Shown: positions 52,150 through 61,964, numbered from the stretch's first letter. The stretch: DNA of 64,000 nucleotides from Treponema saccharophilum DSM 2985 (GCF_000255555.1 NZ_AGRW01000045.1:59326-123325); one strand, 5' to 3'. Program-made: numbers and translations. The notes: generated from the letters alone by a model not told the origin.

Positions 52150-53361
52150 ATGAGGAGATTTGCGAGGGGGAGCGTCTTTGTTGCGGCGCTCTCCGCTGTT
52201 TTCGCGCTGTGCTCGTGCGCGAAGAAGAATCCCCGTATCGCCGAGGACGGGACGATTACGCTCGTCGTGTGGGAATCGACGAACGGGCCTGACGAATTCA
52301 TACGGCAGGCGGGGCGCATTTACGAGGAGACGCACCCGAAAATCCGCATCAAGTTCGTCAACGTTGAGGTCGGCGATTCCGTCGGCCAGATTGCGCTTGA
52401 CGGTCCTGCGGGTGTCGGACCCGACGTTTTCGCGGCGCCGCACGACAGGCTCGGGACGCTTGCGATCGGCGGGCACGTACTCGCGACGAAGAATCCGGAG
52501 GAGGTGCGCAGCCGGGCGCTCAAGTCGTGCTCGACTGCCCTGACGTATGACGGAATCATGTACGGCTACCCCGTTTCCGCCGAGACGTACGCGCTTTTCT
52601 ACAACCGGAATCTCATCGCCGACGCGGACGTTCCGCGAACGTGGCAGTCCCTCGCGTCGTGGTCGGAGCGATTCAACGCGGAGAATCCGGGGAAGCGCGG
52701 GTTCGTTATGGACGTGGGGAACGGCTACTACACGATTGTCTTCACGACCGCAGACGGGAACAGGCTGTTCGGCGAGAACGGGACGGACAGGGAGCATTCG
52801 AACATAAACTCGGAGAAATCGGTCAGCGGGATGAGGTTCTTCCAGAGCCTTCGCCATGCCCTCGACATTCCCGCGTCCGACCTCGACACCGCGACGGTCG
52901 ACGCGGCATTCCAGAGCGGGAACGCCGCGATGCACATAACGGGGCTGTGGAACGTCGTCGCGTTCGGCAAGGCGGGAATCGATTTCGGCGTTGCCCCGCT
53001 GCCGTCGCTTCCGGGCGACGATAGCCCCGCGGCGTCTTTTTCGGGGACGCGCGCGATGTTCGTCTCCGCGTATTCCGATTTTCCTGACGAGGCGAACGAT
53101 TTCGCGCGTTTCCTCATGAGCGACGAGATGCAGGTTCTTCGGTTCAGGCTGACGGGCGCGCTTCCGAGCGTGAGCGTCGATGTGGAAAGCCCGTACCTCG
53201 GCGGGTTCATGAAGCAGCTCGAATATTCGTTCCCGATGCCGTCGATCCCCGAGATGGCGATGTACTGGAACGCTATGAACAGCGCCTCGAAGAACATATG
53301 GAACGGCGCGGACGTGCGCAGGGAGCTCGATGCCTGCAATTCCGCGATTGTGGCGCAGTAG
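52150..53361 (+). CDS. ABC sugar importer, substrate-binding lipoprotein
   Basis: A 403-residue extracellular solute-binding protein (family 1, MalE/CycB-like). The signal peptide ends in the lipobox 'FALCSC', then 'TITLVVWESTNGPDEFIRQAGRIYEETHPKI', 'GPDVFAAPHDRLG' and 'YPVSAETYALFYNRNLI', typical of maltose-type binding proteins. TAGGAGG precedes the start. First gene of a binding-protein/permease/permease set; the ATPase gene is absent and probably supplied by a shared MsmK-type protein encoded elsewhere. Confidence 0.95.
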   Translation: MRRFARGSVFVAALSAVFALCSCAKKNPRIAEDGTITLVVWESTNGPDEFIRQAGRIYEETHPKIRIKFVNVEVGDSVGQIALDGPAGVGPDVFAAPHDRLGTLAIGGHVLATKNPEEVRSRALKSCSTALTYDGIMYGYPVSAETYALFYNRNLIADADVPRTWQSLASWSERFNAENPGKRGFVMDVGNGYYTIVFTTADGNRLFGENGTDREHSNINSEKSVSGMRFFQSLRHALDIPASDLDTATVDAAFQSGNAAMHITGLWNVVAFGKAGIDFGVAPLPSLPGDDSPAASFSGTRAMFVSAYSDFPDEANDFARFLMSDEMQVLRFRLTGALPSVSVDVESPYLGGFMKQLEYSFPMPSIPEMAMYWNAMNSASKNIWNGADVRRELDACNSAIVAQ

Positions 53362-53379
53362 GTGAGCGGAGGAGGAAAC

Positions 53380-54699
53380 ATGGTCAGTTTGAGAAATGAC
53401 GTCGACGAGTCGCGCAAGGTGCGCGCCGTTGCCACGTGCTTCATGGGGCTGTCGCATATCGTCTACCTGAAGGAATATGCGAAGGGGGCGTTCTTCGCGT
53501 TCTTTGAGCTTGCGTTCATCGCGCTTTTGCCGTTCTTCGCGGGGAAGCTCGCGTCGTTCGTGACGCTTGGAGAGCCGCATCCGGAGCTTGTCATAAAGCT
53601 GCGCGACAACTCGCTTTTCATGATGATAGACGGGATTCTCGTCCTCGCCGCGGGTGCGGTCTTCGCGGCGCTCTACGTGCTGAGCGTCCGGAGCGCGATG
53701 AGCGGGTATCGCGAGTACAGGCGGACGGGCAGGTTCCGGACGCAGGCGGAGTCGGTGGGCAGGGCTCTTTCCGACTCGTTCCCCGTCTTCGCGCTCGCGC
53801 CGGCGGTCGTCATGGTCGCGGTTTTCGTCGTCGTGCCGCTCGTGTTCTCCGTTCTCGTCGCGTTCACGAACTATTCGGCTCCGGCGCACATATCGCCGAA
53901 CAACACTATAGATTGGGTCGGCATGAAGAATTTCGCCTCCCTCCTCGGCGGCGGGAACAACTGGTCGGCGGGATTCGTCCGCGTCGCCGTGTGGACGCTT
54001 GTCTGGGCGGTGCTCGCGACGGTGACGTGCTACGCCGGCGGGCTTGTCGTCGCGGTGCAGCTCAAGGAGACGAGGTTTTCCGTGGCCCCCGCGTTCCGAT
54101 TCATATTCATCCTTCCGTATGCCGTCCCGAACGTCGTCTCCATGCTCGTGTGGAAGAACCTCCTCAACGGGACGTCCGGCATCATCAACAGGACGCTCAT
54201 CCACCTGGGGATTATCGAGAAGGGAATTCCGTGGCTGTCCGACCCGCTCCTCGCGCAGGTGACATGCGTCCTCGTGAACCTCTGGGCGGGATTCGGATAC
54301 TTCATGCTCCTTTCGCTGGGGACGATGACGGCAATCAGCGAGGACATGAACGAGGCTGCGCGCGTTGACGGCGCGAACCGCAGACAGATTTTCGCGAAGA
54401 TAACGCTGCCGCTCGTCCTTTACCAGACGCTGCCGCTCATAATCATGAGCTTCGCGCACAACGTGAACAATTTCGGCGCGATTTTCTTCCTCACGGGCGG
54501 TGAGCCGGTCGTCGCGGACTCGACGGTGACGTCGGCGGGCGGAACGGACATCCTCGTGACGTGGATATACAAGCTGACGATGAACCTGCAGCAGTATCAG
54601 TACGCGTCGGTCATCGCGGTGATGATTTTCATCGTCCTTGCTCCGTTCGCGATTCTGCAGTTCAGGAAGACAAAAGCATACAAGGAAGGTTCCGTATGA
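53380..54699 (+). CDS. ABC sugar importer, permease (MalF/GanP-like)
   Basis: A 439-residue permease with about eight membrane segments. The N-terminal extension (residues 1-110, 'MGLSHIVYLKEYAKGAFFAFFELAFIALLPFF') matches the longer MalF/GanP type. The ATPase-contact EAA loop is 'EDMNEAARVDGANRRQIFAKITLPL'. It starts 18 bases after the binding-protein gene with GGAGGAGG upstream, and its stop codon overlaps the start of the next permease gene (ATGA). Confidence 0.94.
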   Translation: MVSLRNDVDESRKVRAVATCFMGLSHIVYLKEYAKGAFFAFFELAFIALLPFFAGKLASFVTLGEPHPELVIKLRDNSLFMMIDGILVLAAGAVFAALYVLSVRSAMSGYREYRRTGRFRTQAESVGRALSDSFPVFALAPAVVMVAVFVVVPLVFSVLVAFTNYSAPAHISPNNTIDWVGMKNFASLLGGGNNWSAGFVRVAVWTLVWAVLATVTCYAGGLVVAVQLKETRFSVAPAFRFIFILPYAVPNVVSMLVWKNLLNGTSGIINRTLIHLGIIEKGIPWLSDPLLAQVTCVLVNLWAGFGYFMLLSLGTMTAISEDMNEAARVDGANRRQIFAKITLPLVLYQTLPLIIMSFAHNVNNFGAIFFLTGGEPVVADSTVTSAGGTDILVTWIYKLTMNLQQYQYASVIAVMIFIVLAPFAILQFRKTKAYKEGSV

Positions 54700-55547
54700 A
54701 AGAGATAAACCACACGAATTTCGCGGAATGGCTCAACAAATCCGTCATGTACGTCATTTTCCTCGCCATTTCGTTCCTCGTCCTCTATCCGCTCGTGTAC
54801 GTCGTCGCCGGCGCGTTCTCCCCGGGGAATTCAATCGCGGCGATGAGCATCGTGCCGTTCGGGGACGGGTTCACTGTCGCGCATTTCGCCGATTTGTTCA
54901 CGAAGACCGATTACGGAAGATGGTTCGCGAACACGCTGGCGATTTCGCTGGCGACTTCCGCGGCGACTGTTGTCGTGTCGTCGCTGTCGGCATATGTTTT
55001 CTCGCGTTTCTCGTTCCGGCTCAAGAAACCGTTCCTGATGTCGCTGCTCATACTCCAGATTTTCCCGAGCTTCGTCGGGATGATTGCGATATACGTCATC
55101 CTGCTGCGCTGCGGGGGACTCGACACGCTCTGGGGGCTCGTCCTCGTCTACACGGCGGGGAACATCCCGTACAACACCTGGCTCGTGAAAAACTACATGG
55201 ACACGGTGAGCCGGAACCTTGACGAGGCGGCGAGAATCGACGGGGCGGGGCATCTGCGCGTCTTCTGGCAGATAATCCTTCCCGTGGCGCGCCCGATAAT
55301 AACGTTCCTCGCGATAACGAGCTTCACCGCGCCGTGGATGGACTTCATCTTCCCGAAGATGGTGCTGCGCTCGTCCGAGAAGATGACGCTTGCGGTCGGG
55401 CTTTTCGGGTTCGTGAGCGACAAGAAGAACGAATTCACGATTTTTGCGGCGGGCGCGCTCCTGATTGCCGTCCCGTTCGTGCTCTTCTTCCTGATAACGC
55501 AGAAGACGCTCGTGACGAGTTTCGGGGGCGCCGCGGTCAAGGAATGA
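54696..55547 (+). CDS. ABC sugar importer, permease (MalG/GanQ-like)
   Basis: A 283-residue permease with six membrane segments. The EAA loop is 'RNLDEAARIDGAGHLRVFWQIILPVARPI', and the C-terminus 'QKTLVTSFGGAAVKE' is the usual MalG-type end. Together with the upstream permease it forms the channel for a galactoside or other oligosaccharide. Start codon overlaps the preceding stop; AAGGAAGG upstream. Confidence 0.95.
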   Translation: MKEINHTNFAEWLNKSVMYVIFLAISFLVLYPLVYVVAGAFSPGNSIAAMSIVPFGDGFTVAHFADLFTKTDYGRWFANTLAISLATSAATVVVSSLSAYVFSRFSFRLKKPFLMSLLILQIFPSFVGMIAIYVILLRCGGLDTLWGLVLVYTAGNIPYNTWLVKNYMDTVSRNLDEAARIDGAGHLRVFWQIILPVARPIITFLAITSFTAPWMDFIFPKMVLRSSEKMTLAVGLFGFVSDKKNEFTIFAAGALLIAVPFVLFFLITQKTLVTSFGGAAVKE

Positions 55548-55568
55548 GCCGCCCCGGTTTTTCCGTTC

Positions 55569-55618
55569 GGCCGTGCCTGGCTTTTCGCGGATGACCCGTG
55601 CGGGCACGGTCTTTTTTT
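55569..55618 (+). terminator. Terminator after the importer genes
   Basis: GGCCGTGCC (55569-55577) can pair with GGGCACGGT (55602-55610), followed by seven T residues; an inner two-base-loop stem is also possible. Confidence 0.7.
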
Positions 55619-55637
55619 GGGTTTGGAGGATTTTTAG

Positions 55638-57776
55638 ATGTCATACGGATTTGACAGCATAAGCCTTATCCGCGACGGGAAGAGATGGTTCCCCGTCATG
55701 GGAGAGATTCACTATTCGCGCGTCCCCAACGCTTTTTGGGCGGACGAGCTTCTGAAAATGAAGGCGGGCGGCGTCGATGTCGTCTCCGCGTATACGATTT
55801 GGATTCACCACGAGGAGATTGAGGGCGAATACGACTGGAGCGGCGACAGGAACCTCCGTCGCTTCGTGGAGACGGCGTCATCGTGCGGGATGAAAGTCCT
55901 TTTGCGCATCGGCCCGTGGTGCCACGGCGAGGTCAGGAACGGGGGATTCCCGGACTGGCTGCTCAAGAAGGATTTCGAGCCGCGCACGAACGACCCGCGC
56001 TACCTTTCCGAGGTCGGGCGGTGGTACCGCGCCGTCTTCTCGCAGGTCGCCGGATTCGTCGGGAGCACGATAATCGGCGTGCAGATTGAGAACGAATTCG
56101 GGCACTGCGGCGGCATATACGAGAAAGAGGCGGGCGAGCTCCACATGCGGAAGCTGCGCGACAGTGCCCGCGACGCCGGGTTCGTCGTGGACTTGTACAC
56201 CGCGACGGGATGGGGCGGCGCCTGGACCGGCGGGATGATTCCGGTCATGGGCGGATACTGCGACGCTCCGTGGGACCCTCGTACGACGGAAATCGAGCCG
56301 AGCGGGAACTATACGTTCACGTTCGAGCGGAACGACCACAATATCGGCAGCGACCACGGTTTCGGCTACGGGATTACGTTCGACATAAAGAAATTCCCGT
56401 ATCTTACGGCGGAGCTCGGAGGCGGGCTTCAGGTGACGAAGCACCGGCGGACGATTGCGACAGCGTCGGACATCGCGGCGGTCGCGCTCGTCAAGATGGG
56501 AAGCGGCTGCAACCTCCTCGGCTTCTACATGTACCACGGGGGGACGAATCCCGACGGCAGGCTCTCGACGCTCCAGGAATCGACGGACACCGGCTCGCTC
56601 AACGACCTTCCGGTCAAAAATTACGATTTCCGCGCGCCAATCCGCGAATTCGGGCAGGTTTCCGACACGATGCGCGAGCTGAAGCTCCTTTCGTACTTTG
56701 CGGGGGATTTCGGCGGCAGCCTGTGCGCGCTCGGGACGGTCATCCCTGACGAAAATCCGCAAAACCCCGCGGATTTCTCTTCCCTCCGCCATTCGTTCAG
56801 AAGCGACGGCTCGAAAGGATACGTCTTCGTGAACAATTACGTGCGCCACCAGCACCTTCCGCGCCACGACGCCGTCCTTTCCTCACCCGACGGGAAAACG
56901 AGGCTTCCCGCGCTCGAAATAGAGGACGGCGATTTCTTCTTCCTGCCGTTCAACATGGAATTCGGCGGGACGCCCGTGAGGACTGCGACGGTGACTCCGT
57001 TCTGCGCGGTAGGCGGGAAAACCGTCTTCTACAAGAGGCGGAACGACGGGAGCCGCTCATCGTTCTTCGACTGTGCCGGCGGGGAAAAACCGTCCGATTT
57101 CCTCGTCCTGTCGCGGCGGAACGCGCTCAACGCGTGGAAGGCTGGGGGACGGCTTCTCATAACGGGCGACGACGCGCACGCGTTCGGCCTGCCCGGCGGC
57201 GGCATCAGGATTGAGGGGCGGCGGGACGCGTCGTTCCTCGTCTTCCCGGATTTCGATTCGTGCCCGGACGGATGGCGCAGGACGGGGAGCGTCAACATGA
57301 ACGAGGCGGACGATTTGCCGCCGGTGCTTTTCGCGCGGTACGAGAAAATCGGAGCGCCATCCTCGTCGGCGGGAACATGCGAGTTCGTCCCGTTCGGCGG
57401 CGGCAGGTACGGGCTCGACTTTTCGGGCGAGCTTTCCCGCATCGGAACAGGCGGCATCTCCGACGCGTTCGTCTCGCTCCGCTATGTCGGCGGGAGCGCG
57501 CGGCTGTTCAGCTCCGCCTGCGGAAAACGGCATCTTCTCCTCGACGATTTTTTCATGGACGAGAGAATTCCGTGGGAAATCGGGCTGAAGCGTTTCACGG
57601 GCTGCGGCGCGGAGCTTTCTTCGCTTGAGCTTGAGATTGAGCCGCTGACGAAGGATGCGCGGATATACATAGAGAACCCGCCTTCATTCCCGGACAGCGG
57701 CATGAGGCGCGAGCTTCTTTCCGTCTCCGTCGAGTACGAGTGGTCGTTCGGAATCGGCGCGGAGAAAGCGCGGTAG
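55638..57776 (+). CDS. GH35 beta-galactosidase
   Basis: A 712-residue family 35 glycoside hydrolase without signal peptide. The TIM barrel carries 'PVMGEIHYSRVP', 'VSAYTIWIHHEE', 'LLRIGPWCHGEVRNGGFPDWL', the acid/base E153 in 'GVQIENEFG', and the nucleophile E259 in 'LTAELGGG'. C-terminal beta-sandwich domains follow. It should release terminal beta-galactose from small oligosaccharides imported by the ABC system just upstream, feeding the gal operon. GGAGG precedes the start. Confidence 0.93.
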   Translation: MSYGFDSISLIRDGKRWFPVMGEIHYSRVPNAFWADELLKMKAGGVDVVSAYTIWIHHEEIEGEYDWSGDRNLRRFVETASSCGMKVLLRIGPWCHGEVRNGGFPDWLLKKDFEPRTNDPRYLSEVGRWYRAVFSQVAGFVGSTIIGVQIENEFGHCGGIYEKEAGELHMRKLRDSARDAGFVVDLYTATGWGGAWTGGMIPVMGGYCDAPWDPRTTEIEPSGNYTFTFERNDHNIGSDHGFGYGITFDIKKFPYLTAELGGGLQVTKHRRTIATASDIAAVALVKMGSGCNLLGFYMYHGGTNPDGRLSTLQESTDTGSLNDLPVKNYDFRAPIREFGQVSDTMRELKLLSYFAGDFGGSLCALGTVIPDENPQNPADFSSLRHSFRSDGSKGYVFVNNYVRHQHLPRHDAVLSSPDGKTRLPALEIEDGDFFFLPFNMEFGGTPVRTATVTPFCAVGGKTVFYKRRNDGSRSSFFDCAGGEKPSDFLVLSRRNALNAWKAGGRLLITGDDAHAFGLPGGGIRIEGRRDASFLVFPDFDSCPDGWRRTGSVNMNEADDLPPVLFARYEKIGAPSSSAGTCEFVPFGGGRYGLDFSGELSRIGTGGISDAFVSLRYVGGSARLFSSACGKRHLLLDDFFMDERIPWEIGLKRFTGCGAELSSLELEIEPLTKDARIYIENPPSFPDSGMRRELLSVSVEYEWSFGIGAEKAR

Positions 57777-57920
57777 CATTCCGGCAAAACCGCGCCGCCG
57801 GAAACCGGCTTATGGCGGACGGGGCGCGTTTTTTCCGCGGCAGGCTTCTTCGTCGTCTGCCGCGGATTTTTTTTGCGGGGGCATTTCCGCGCCGCTGTTT
57901 TGCGTTTGATTGTCATTTTT

Positions 57921-57949
57921 TTATCAGAATTGTCCAAATTTTGTATTAT
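57921..57949 (+). promoter_or_regulatory. Promoter of the GH94 gene
   Basis: TTATCA (57921-57926), 17-base spacer, TATTAT (57944-57949) in an AT-rich patch about 90 bases before the start. A GC-rich hairpin with a T run lies at about 57790-57836, likely the terminator of the GH35 gene. Confidence 0.6.
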
Positions 57950-58041
57950 TTAAATTCGTTTCGATTCCGTTTTGTTCACGGCTGCGTTTTTTTTTGGTAT
58001 CCTTTTCGCAGTTTTTTGCTGCATTTGAAATAGGAGGAAGC

Positions 58042-60531
58042 ATGAAATTCGGACACTTCGACGACGAGGCTCGGGAATATGTGATTGAGCAGCCGCTCAC
58101 CCCGTATCCGTGGATAAACTATTTGGGCAACGAGAAATTCTTCTCGCTCATCTCGAACACGGCGGGCGGATACGCGTTCTACACGGACGCGAGGCTCCGC
58201 CGCCTGACGCGCTACCGCTACAACGACATTCCGCTCGACGCGAACGGGCGCTACCTGTTCATCAAGGACGGCGACGCAATCTGGAACCCCGGCTTCAAGC
58301 CGATGAAGACCGCGCTCGACCGCTACGAGTGCCGCCACGGCTTCGGCTACACGAAGATTTCTTCCGCAAAGAACGGGCTTTCCGCCGACGTGCTTTATAT
58401 GGTTCCCAACGGCGAGAACTGCGAAGTCCAGCGCCTCACGCTCAGGAACGAAAGCGGCGCGGACAAGACCGTCTCTGTCGTGTCGTTCGTCGAGTGGTGT
58501 CTCTACAACGCGCAGGACGACTGCACGAATTTCCAGCGCAACTTCTCCACGGGCGAGGTCGAGATTGAGACGACGGCGCGCGGGACCGCAATCTACCACA
58601 AGACCGAATACCGCGAGCGGCGCAACCACTTCGCGTTCTTCAGCGTGAACGCCAAGGCCGACGGGTTCGACACCGACCGCGAGACGTTCCTCGGGCTGCA
58701 CAACTCGCTCGACGAGGCGGACGCCGTCATTTCGGGGAAGAGCGGGAATTCTGTCGCGGACGGATGGTCGCCCATCGCAAGCCAGCGCGTGAACGTCACG
58801 CTCAAGGCGGGCGAGAGCCGCACGCTCGTCTTCGTCCTCGGATATGTCGAGAACGAGGAGAAATTCCTCTCGGACGCGGACGCGAAGGCGGCGCTTGACG
58901 CGGGGCTTCTCCGCACGAACACGGCGAGCGGAATCATCAACAAGGAAAAAGCCTACGCATTGCAGGAAAAATTCGGCACCTCGGAAAAGGTTGACGAGGC
59001 GTTCTGCGCGCTCAGGAAATTCTGGGACGAGACGCTGTCGCACTTCACGCTCAAGACGGGCGACGAGAAGCTCGACAGGATGGCGCTCTGGAACCAGTAT
59101 CAGTGCGTCGTCACATACAACTTCGCCCGCTCGGCAAGCTACTTCGAGAGCGGAATCGGGCGCGGGCTGGGCTTCCGCGACACGAGCCAGGACATGCTCG
59201 GCGCGGCTCACCAGCTTCCCGCCAAGAGAATCCGTGACCGCCTCTTCGACGTCGCGGCGACGCAGTTCCCCGACGGAAGCGCGTACCACCAGTTCCAGCC
59301 GCTCACCAAGCGCGGGAACGCCGACATCGGCTCTAACTTCAACGACGACCCGCTCTGGCTCGTCCTCGGAGTCGGCGGCTACATCCGCGAGACGGGCGAC
59401 AAGTCGTTCCTCGACGTGCAGGTTCCGTTCGACAACGACGAGAAGAACACGGCGACGATGTACGAGCATCTCCGCCGCAGCTACCGCTACATCACCACGC
59501 ACATGGGACCGCACGGTCTTCCGCTCATCGGCCGCGCCGACTGGAACGACTGCCTGAACCTCAACTGCTTCTCGACCGACCCGAACGACTCGTTCCAGAC
59601 ATGCACGAACAAGGAAGGAAAGAACGCCGAGTCCGTGATGATTGCGCAGATGTTCGTCTACGTCACGCCCGACTACGCCGCGATGGCTCGCCTTATGGGC
59701 GACGAGGCGGAGGCTGCCTTCGCGGAGGCTGAGGCGAAGAAGATGGAGGAAAGCATCTGCACCGCGGGCTGGGACGGCGCGTGGTATCTCCGCGCATACG
59801 ACGACGCGGGAAACAAAGTCGGAAGCCACGAGTGCGAGGACGGCCAGATTTTCATCGAGAGCCAGGGATTCGGAACGATGGCGCAGGTCGGGGCGGACAA
59901 GGGCTATCCGGCGAAGGCGCTCGACAGCGTGAAGGAGCGCCTCGACTCCAAGTACGGAATCTGCATCGTCGACCCGCCGTACAAAACATACCACGTCGAG
60001 CTCGGCGAGGTCTCCTCATATCCGCCGGGATACAAGGAGAACGGCGGAATCTTCTGCCACAACAATCCGTGGGTCGTCATCGGCGAAATCAAGACGGGAC
60101 GCCCCGCCGACGCGTGGGAGCACTACAGCAAAATCGCGCCCGCATATCTTGAGGACATCAGCGAAATCCACCGCACCGAGCCGTATGTCTACGCGCAGAT
60201 GATTGCCGGAAAGACGGCGAGAAGGTTCGGCGAGGCGAAGAACAGCTGGCTTACGGGAACGGCGGCGTGGAACTTCGTCGCGCTGTCGCAGTACATCTGC
60301 GGCGTGCGCCCCGACTACGCGGGGCTGTGCGTGGAGCCGCGCCTTCCCGCCCACGTCAGGAACGCCGAGATTGTGCGCGTGTTCCGCGGCGTGACATACC
60401 GCATTTCCGTCGTGAACAACGACCCGGCGGGCAAAGTGTCGCTCTCCGTCAAGGGCGGAAGCGCGGACGGCCTTGTCGTCAACGCTGACGCGGGCGCGAA
60501 GGAAGTCCTCGTGACCGCGACCGTCGGCTGA
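58042..60531 (+). CDS. Cellobiose phosphorylase (GH94)
   Basis: An 829-residue cytoplasmic phosphorylase that splits cellobiose with phosphate into glucose 1-phosphate and glucose. The N-terminal 'MKFGHFDDEAREYVI' and 'TPYPWINYLGNEKFFSLISNTAGGYAFYTDA' are strongly typical of cellobiose phosphorylase rather than cellodextrin phosphorylase. 'GLGFRDTSQDMLG' and the catalytic acid region 'RADWNDCLNLN' (D503) lie in the catalytic barrel. TAGGAGG precedes the start at 58042. Codon use is strongly biased to C-ending codons, suggesting high expression. Confidence 0.95.
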   Translation: MKFGHFDDEAREYVIEQPLTPYPWINYLGNEKFFSLISNTAGGYAFYTDARLRRLTRYRYNDIPLDANGRYLFIKDGDAIWNPGFKPMKTALDRYECRHGFGYTKISSAKNGLSADVLYMVPNGENCEVQRLTLRNESGADKTVSVVSFVEWCLYNAQDDCTNFQRNFSTGEVEIETTARGTAIYHKTEYRERRNHFAFFSVNAKADGFDTDRETFLGLHNSLDEADAVISGKSGNSVADGWSPIASQRVNVTLKAGESRTLVFVLGYVENEEKFLSDADAKAALDAGLLRTNTASGIINKEKAYALQEKFGTSEKVDEAFCALRKFWDETLSHFTLKTGDEKLDRMALWNQYQCVVTYNFARSASYFESGIGRGLGFRDTSQDMLGAAHQLPAKRIRDRLFDVAATQFPDGSAYHQFQPLTKRGNADIGSNFNDDPLWLVLGVGGYIRETGDKSFLDVQVPFDNDEKNTATMYEHLRRSYRYITTHMGPHGLPLIGRADWNDCLNLNCFSTDPNDSFQTCTNKEGKNAESVMIAQMFVYVTPDYAAMARLMGDEAEAAFAEAEAKKMEESICTAGWDGAWYLRAYDDAGNKVGSHECEDGQIFIESQGFGTMAQVGADKGYPAKALDSVKERLDSKYGICIVDPPYKTYHVELGEVSSYPPGYKENGGIFCHNNPWVVIGEIKTGRPADAWEHYSKIAPAYLEDISEIHRTEPYVYAQMIAGKTARRFGEAKNSWLTGTAAWNFVALSQYICGVRPDYAGLCVEPRLPAHVRNAEIVRVFRGVTYRISVVNNDPAGKVSLSVKGGSADGLVVNADAGAKEVLVTATVG

Positions 60532-60539
60532 TTTCCGCG

Positions 60540-60660
60540 CTTGCTTGTTCCCTTTCCCGTTCTAAGTTCGGCTTGGTGGGAGCAGCGCCCCGTGAACCGT
60601 TGCGCGTCTTAAGCGTTATTGGTTGGAACGGGGCGTTCGCCTAACGGGGCGGATTGCAAG
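60540..60660. repeat. Repeat element related to the right-end tandem repeats
   Basis: GCGCTTGCTTGTTCCCTTTCCCGTTCTAAGTTCGGCTT at about 60538-60575 nearly matches 63675-63711. It is followed by an imperfect stem, CGCCCCGTGAACC / GGTTGGAACGGGGCG (about 60586-60635). The rest of 60661-61001 holds no gene I can support; a TGCCTTTTAAGGCA palindrome (60976-60989) touches the next ribosome binding site. Confidence 0.7.
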
Positions 60661-61001
60661 CGTGGAGAATTTCTTGAATGAGCCGTGCTGTCGGGGAGTG
60701 GAAAATTCCTTTGGCGGCGCGGCTTTTTTGCGTCATCGCCGGGCGTGGTCGACGCAAAAACGTATGCGTTTTGTTTGACGATTCAATAGTGCCGCACTAC
60801 AATTCCGGCATGGAAAAAGTGCCTGACATCCGGAACCACACATCCAAAATCTTAACGAATGGCAAAGGGGCGCATGGCGTCCACTACAAAAAGCGGCATC
60901 AATCAAATCAACACACTTTATCGGTTCTCACATAAAAGCTGTTAAGCATGACAAAAACGGTGTATTTAAAAAACTGCCTTTTAAGGCAAGGAGGACATTT
61001 T

Positions 61002-61712
61002 ATGATTCCAATTTATTTGAGGGAAAACCTCTTGACGGCAGACCCCGACGACTGCATGGCGCAGGTCGTTCCCGAAAAGTCGCAGGTGTGGACGCAGGAG
61101 CGCATCGACGCGGAAATCGTCAAGCTCGGCGGCGTTACCGAAGCAGCTTTGGCAGCAGTCCGCAAGAACGAGGCGAAAGTCTACGCTGACATCATCGCGG
61201 ACGGCGGTGTCATCAACTCGGACTTGTTCAGCACGTCTTTCAGCGTTTCGGGCGTGTTCACCAACATGAACGATACCTTCGACCCAAAACGCCACGCTGT
61301 CAATCTCAATGCAACGGCTGGTACTTTGCTCCGTGAAGCCGCCAAAAAAGCCAAAGTCTACAAGAAAGAGGGCAGCAGCACAGACCCCTACATCACGCAG
61401 GTCTCTGACTCGATTTCAGGCGACACGCAGGCTGTCAAAGTCGGCTCTGTCATGGAGCTTCTCGGCTCTCGCTTGAAGTTCGACAAGAAGGACACGGAGC
61501 AGGGCGTTTTCGTGAAAGCGAGCGACGGCAAGGAATACCGCTGCGTTCCTGTCGGCGACCCCAAGCCCGCGAAAGTCATGGTCATGCTCGGCTCTGACGT
61601 TCCAGAGGGCGAGTTCACGGTTGAGGTGAGAACGAAAATCAACGGCTCAAGACACGAAACAGCTAATGTGAAAACTGGCGGTTTCGCAAAAATCTTGACA
61701 GCGGTTAAATAA
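61002..61712 (+). CDS. DUF4469-like protein with HU-like N-terminal domain
   Basis: A 236-residue protein. The N-terminus 'IPIYLRENLLTADPDDCMAQV' and the segment 'FSTSFSVSGVFTNMNDTFDPKRHAVNLNATAG' match HU/IHF-like DNA-binding-domain proteins common in Bacteroidetes and treponemes; the C-terminal 'GSRLKFDKKDTEQGVFVKASDGKEYR' and 'GEFTVEVRTKI' match the Ig-like DUF4469 domain. Start 61002 follows AAGGAGG. Function unknown; often encoded in repeat-rich regions, as here. Confidence 0.82.
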   Translation: MIPIYLRENLLTADPDDCMAQVVPEKSQVWTQERIDAEIVKLGGVTEAALAAVRKNEAKVYADIIADGGVINSDLFSTSFSVSGVFTNMNDTFDPKRHAVNLNATAGTLLREAAKKAKVYKKEGSSTDPYITQVSDSISGDTQAVKVGSVMELLGSRLKFDKKDTEQGVFVKASDGKEYRCVPVGDPKPAKVMVMLGSDVPEGEFTVEVRTKINGSRHETANVKTGGFAKILTAVK

Positions 61713-61715
61713 AAA

Positions 61716-61830
61716 CTGCGCCATTATGCTAGCGCGGTCTGCGTCATTACGCTAACGCACTCCGCGCTATTATGCTGACGCGGTACTGCGCTATTAGGCT
61801 GACGCACTCCGCGTTATTATGGTGGCGCAA
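61716..61830. repeat. Array of five tandem hairpin repeats
   Basis: Five units of about 23 bases, e.g. CTGCGCCATTATGCTAGCGCGGT and CTGCGTCATTACGCTAACGCACT. Each unit is itself an inverted repeat (TGCGT..ACGCA or GCGC..GCGC), and loop bases vary while the paired bases co-vary. Confidence 0.85.
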
Positions 61831-61964
61831 TGTTGAAAAAAAGAGTCTTGCAGGAGCAGAACAGCGAAATTCTCCGCAGTGTGGAGAATTTTGACGTGGA
61901 GTCATTGGCGAACTTGTTTCGGAATCTATGCTTCGACTTCGCTCAGCAACCGACTGGTCATTGA
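61830..61964 (+). other. Short reading frame running into a repeat element
   Basis: A 44-residue frame 'MLKKRVLQEQNSEILRSVEN' continues through 'FDVESLANLFRNL' into the inverted repeat TTCGACTTCGCTCA (61932-61945) / TGAGCGTAGTCGAA (61962-61975). It may be a gene start interrupted by the repeat, or chance. Confidence 0.3.

Noticed and set aside
52072..54459. Very long minus-strand frame (795 codons) opposite the ABC importer genes
   Set aside because: A consequence of GC-rich codon positions; composition is Arg/His/Glu-rich with no motif, and the plus strand holds a binding protein and permease with good start sites.
57976..59994. Minus-strand 672-codon frame opposite the cellobiose phosphorylase gene
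   Set aside because: Antisense shadow of a strongly codon-biased gene; no start signal or family resemblance.
60678..60935. 85-codon plus-strand frame before the DUF4469-like gene
   Set aside because: No ribosome binding site, no recognisable domain, and composition like intergenic repeat DNA.
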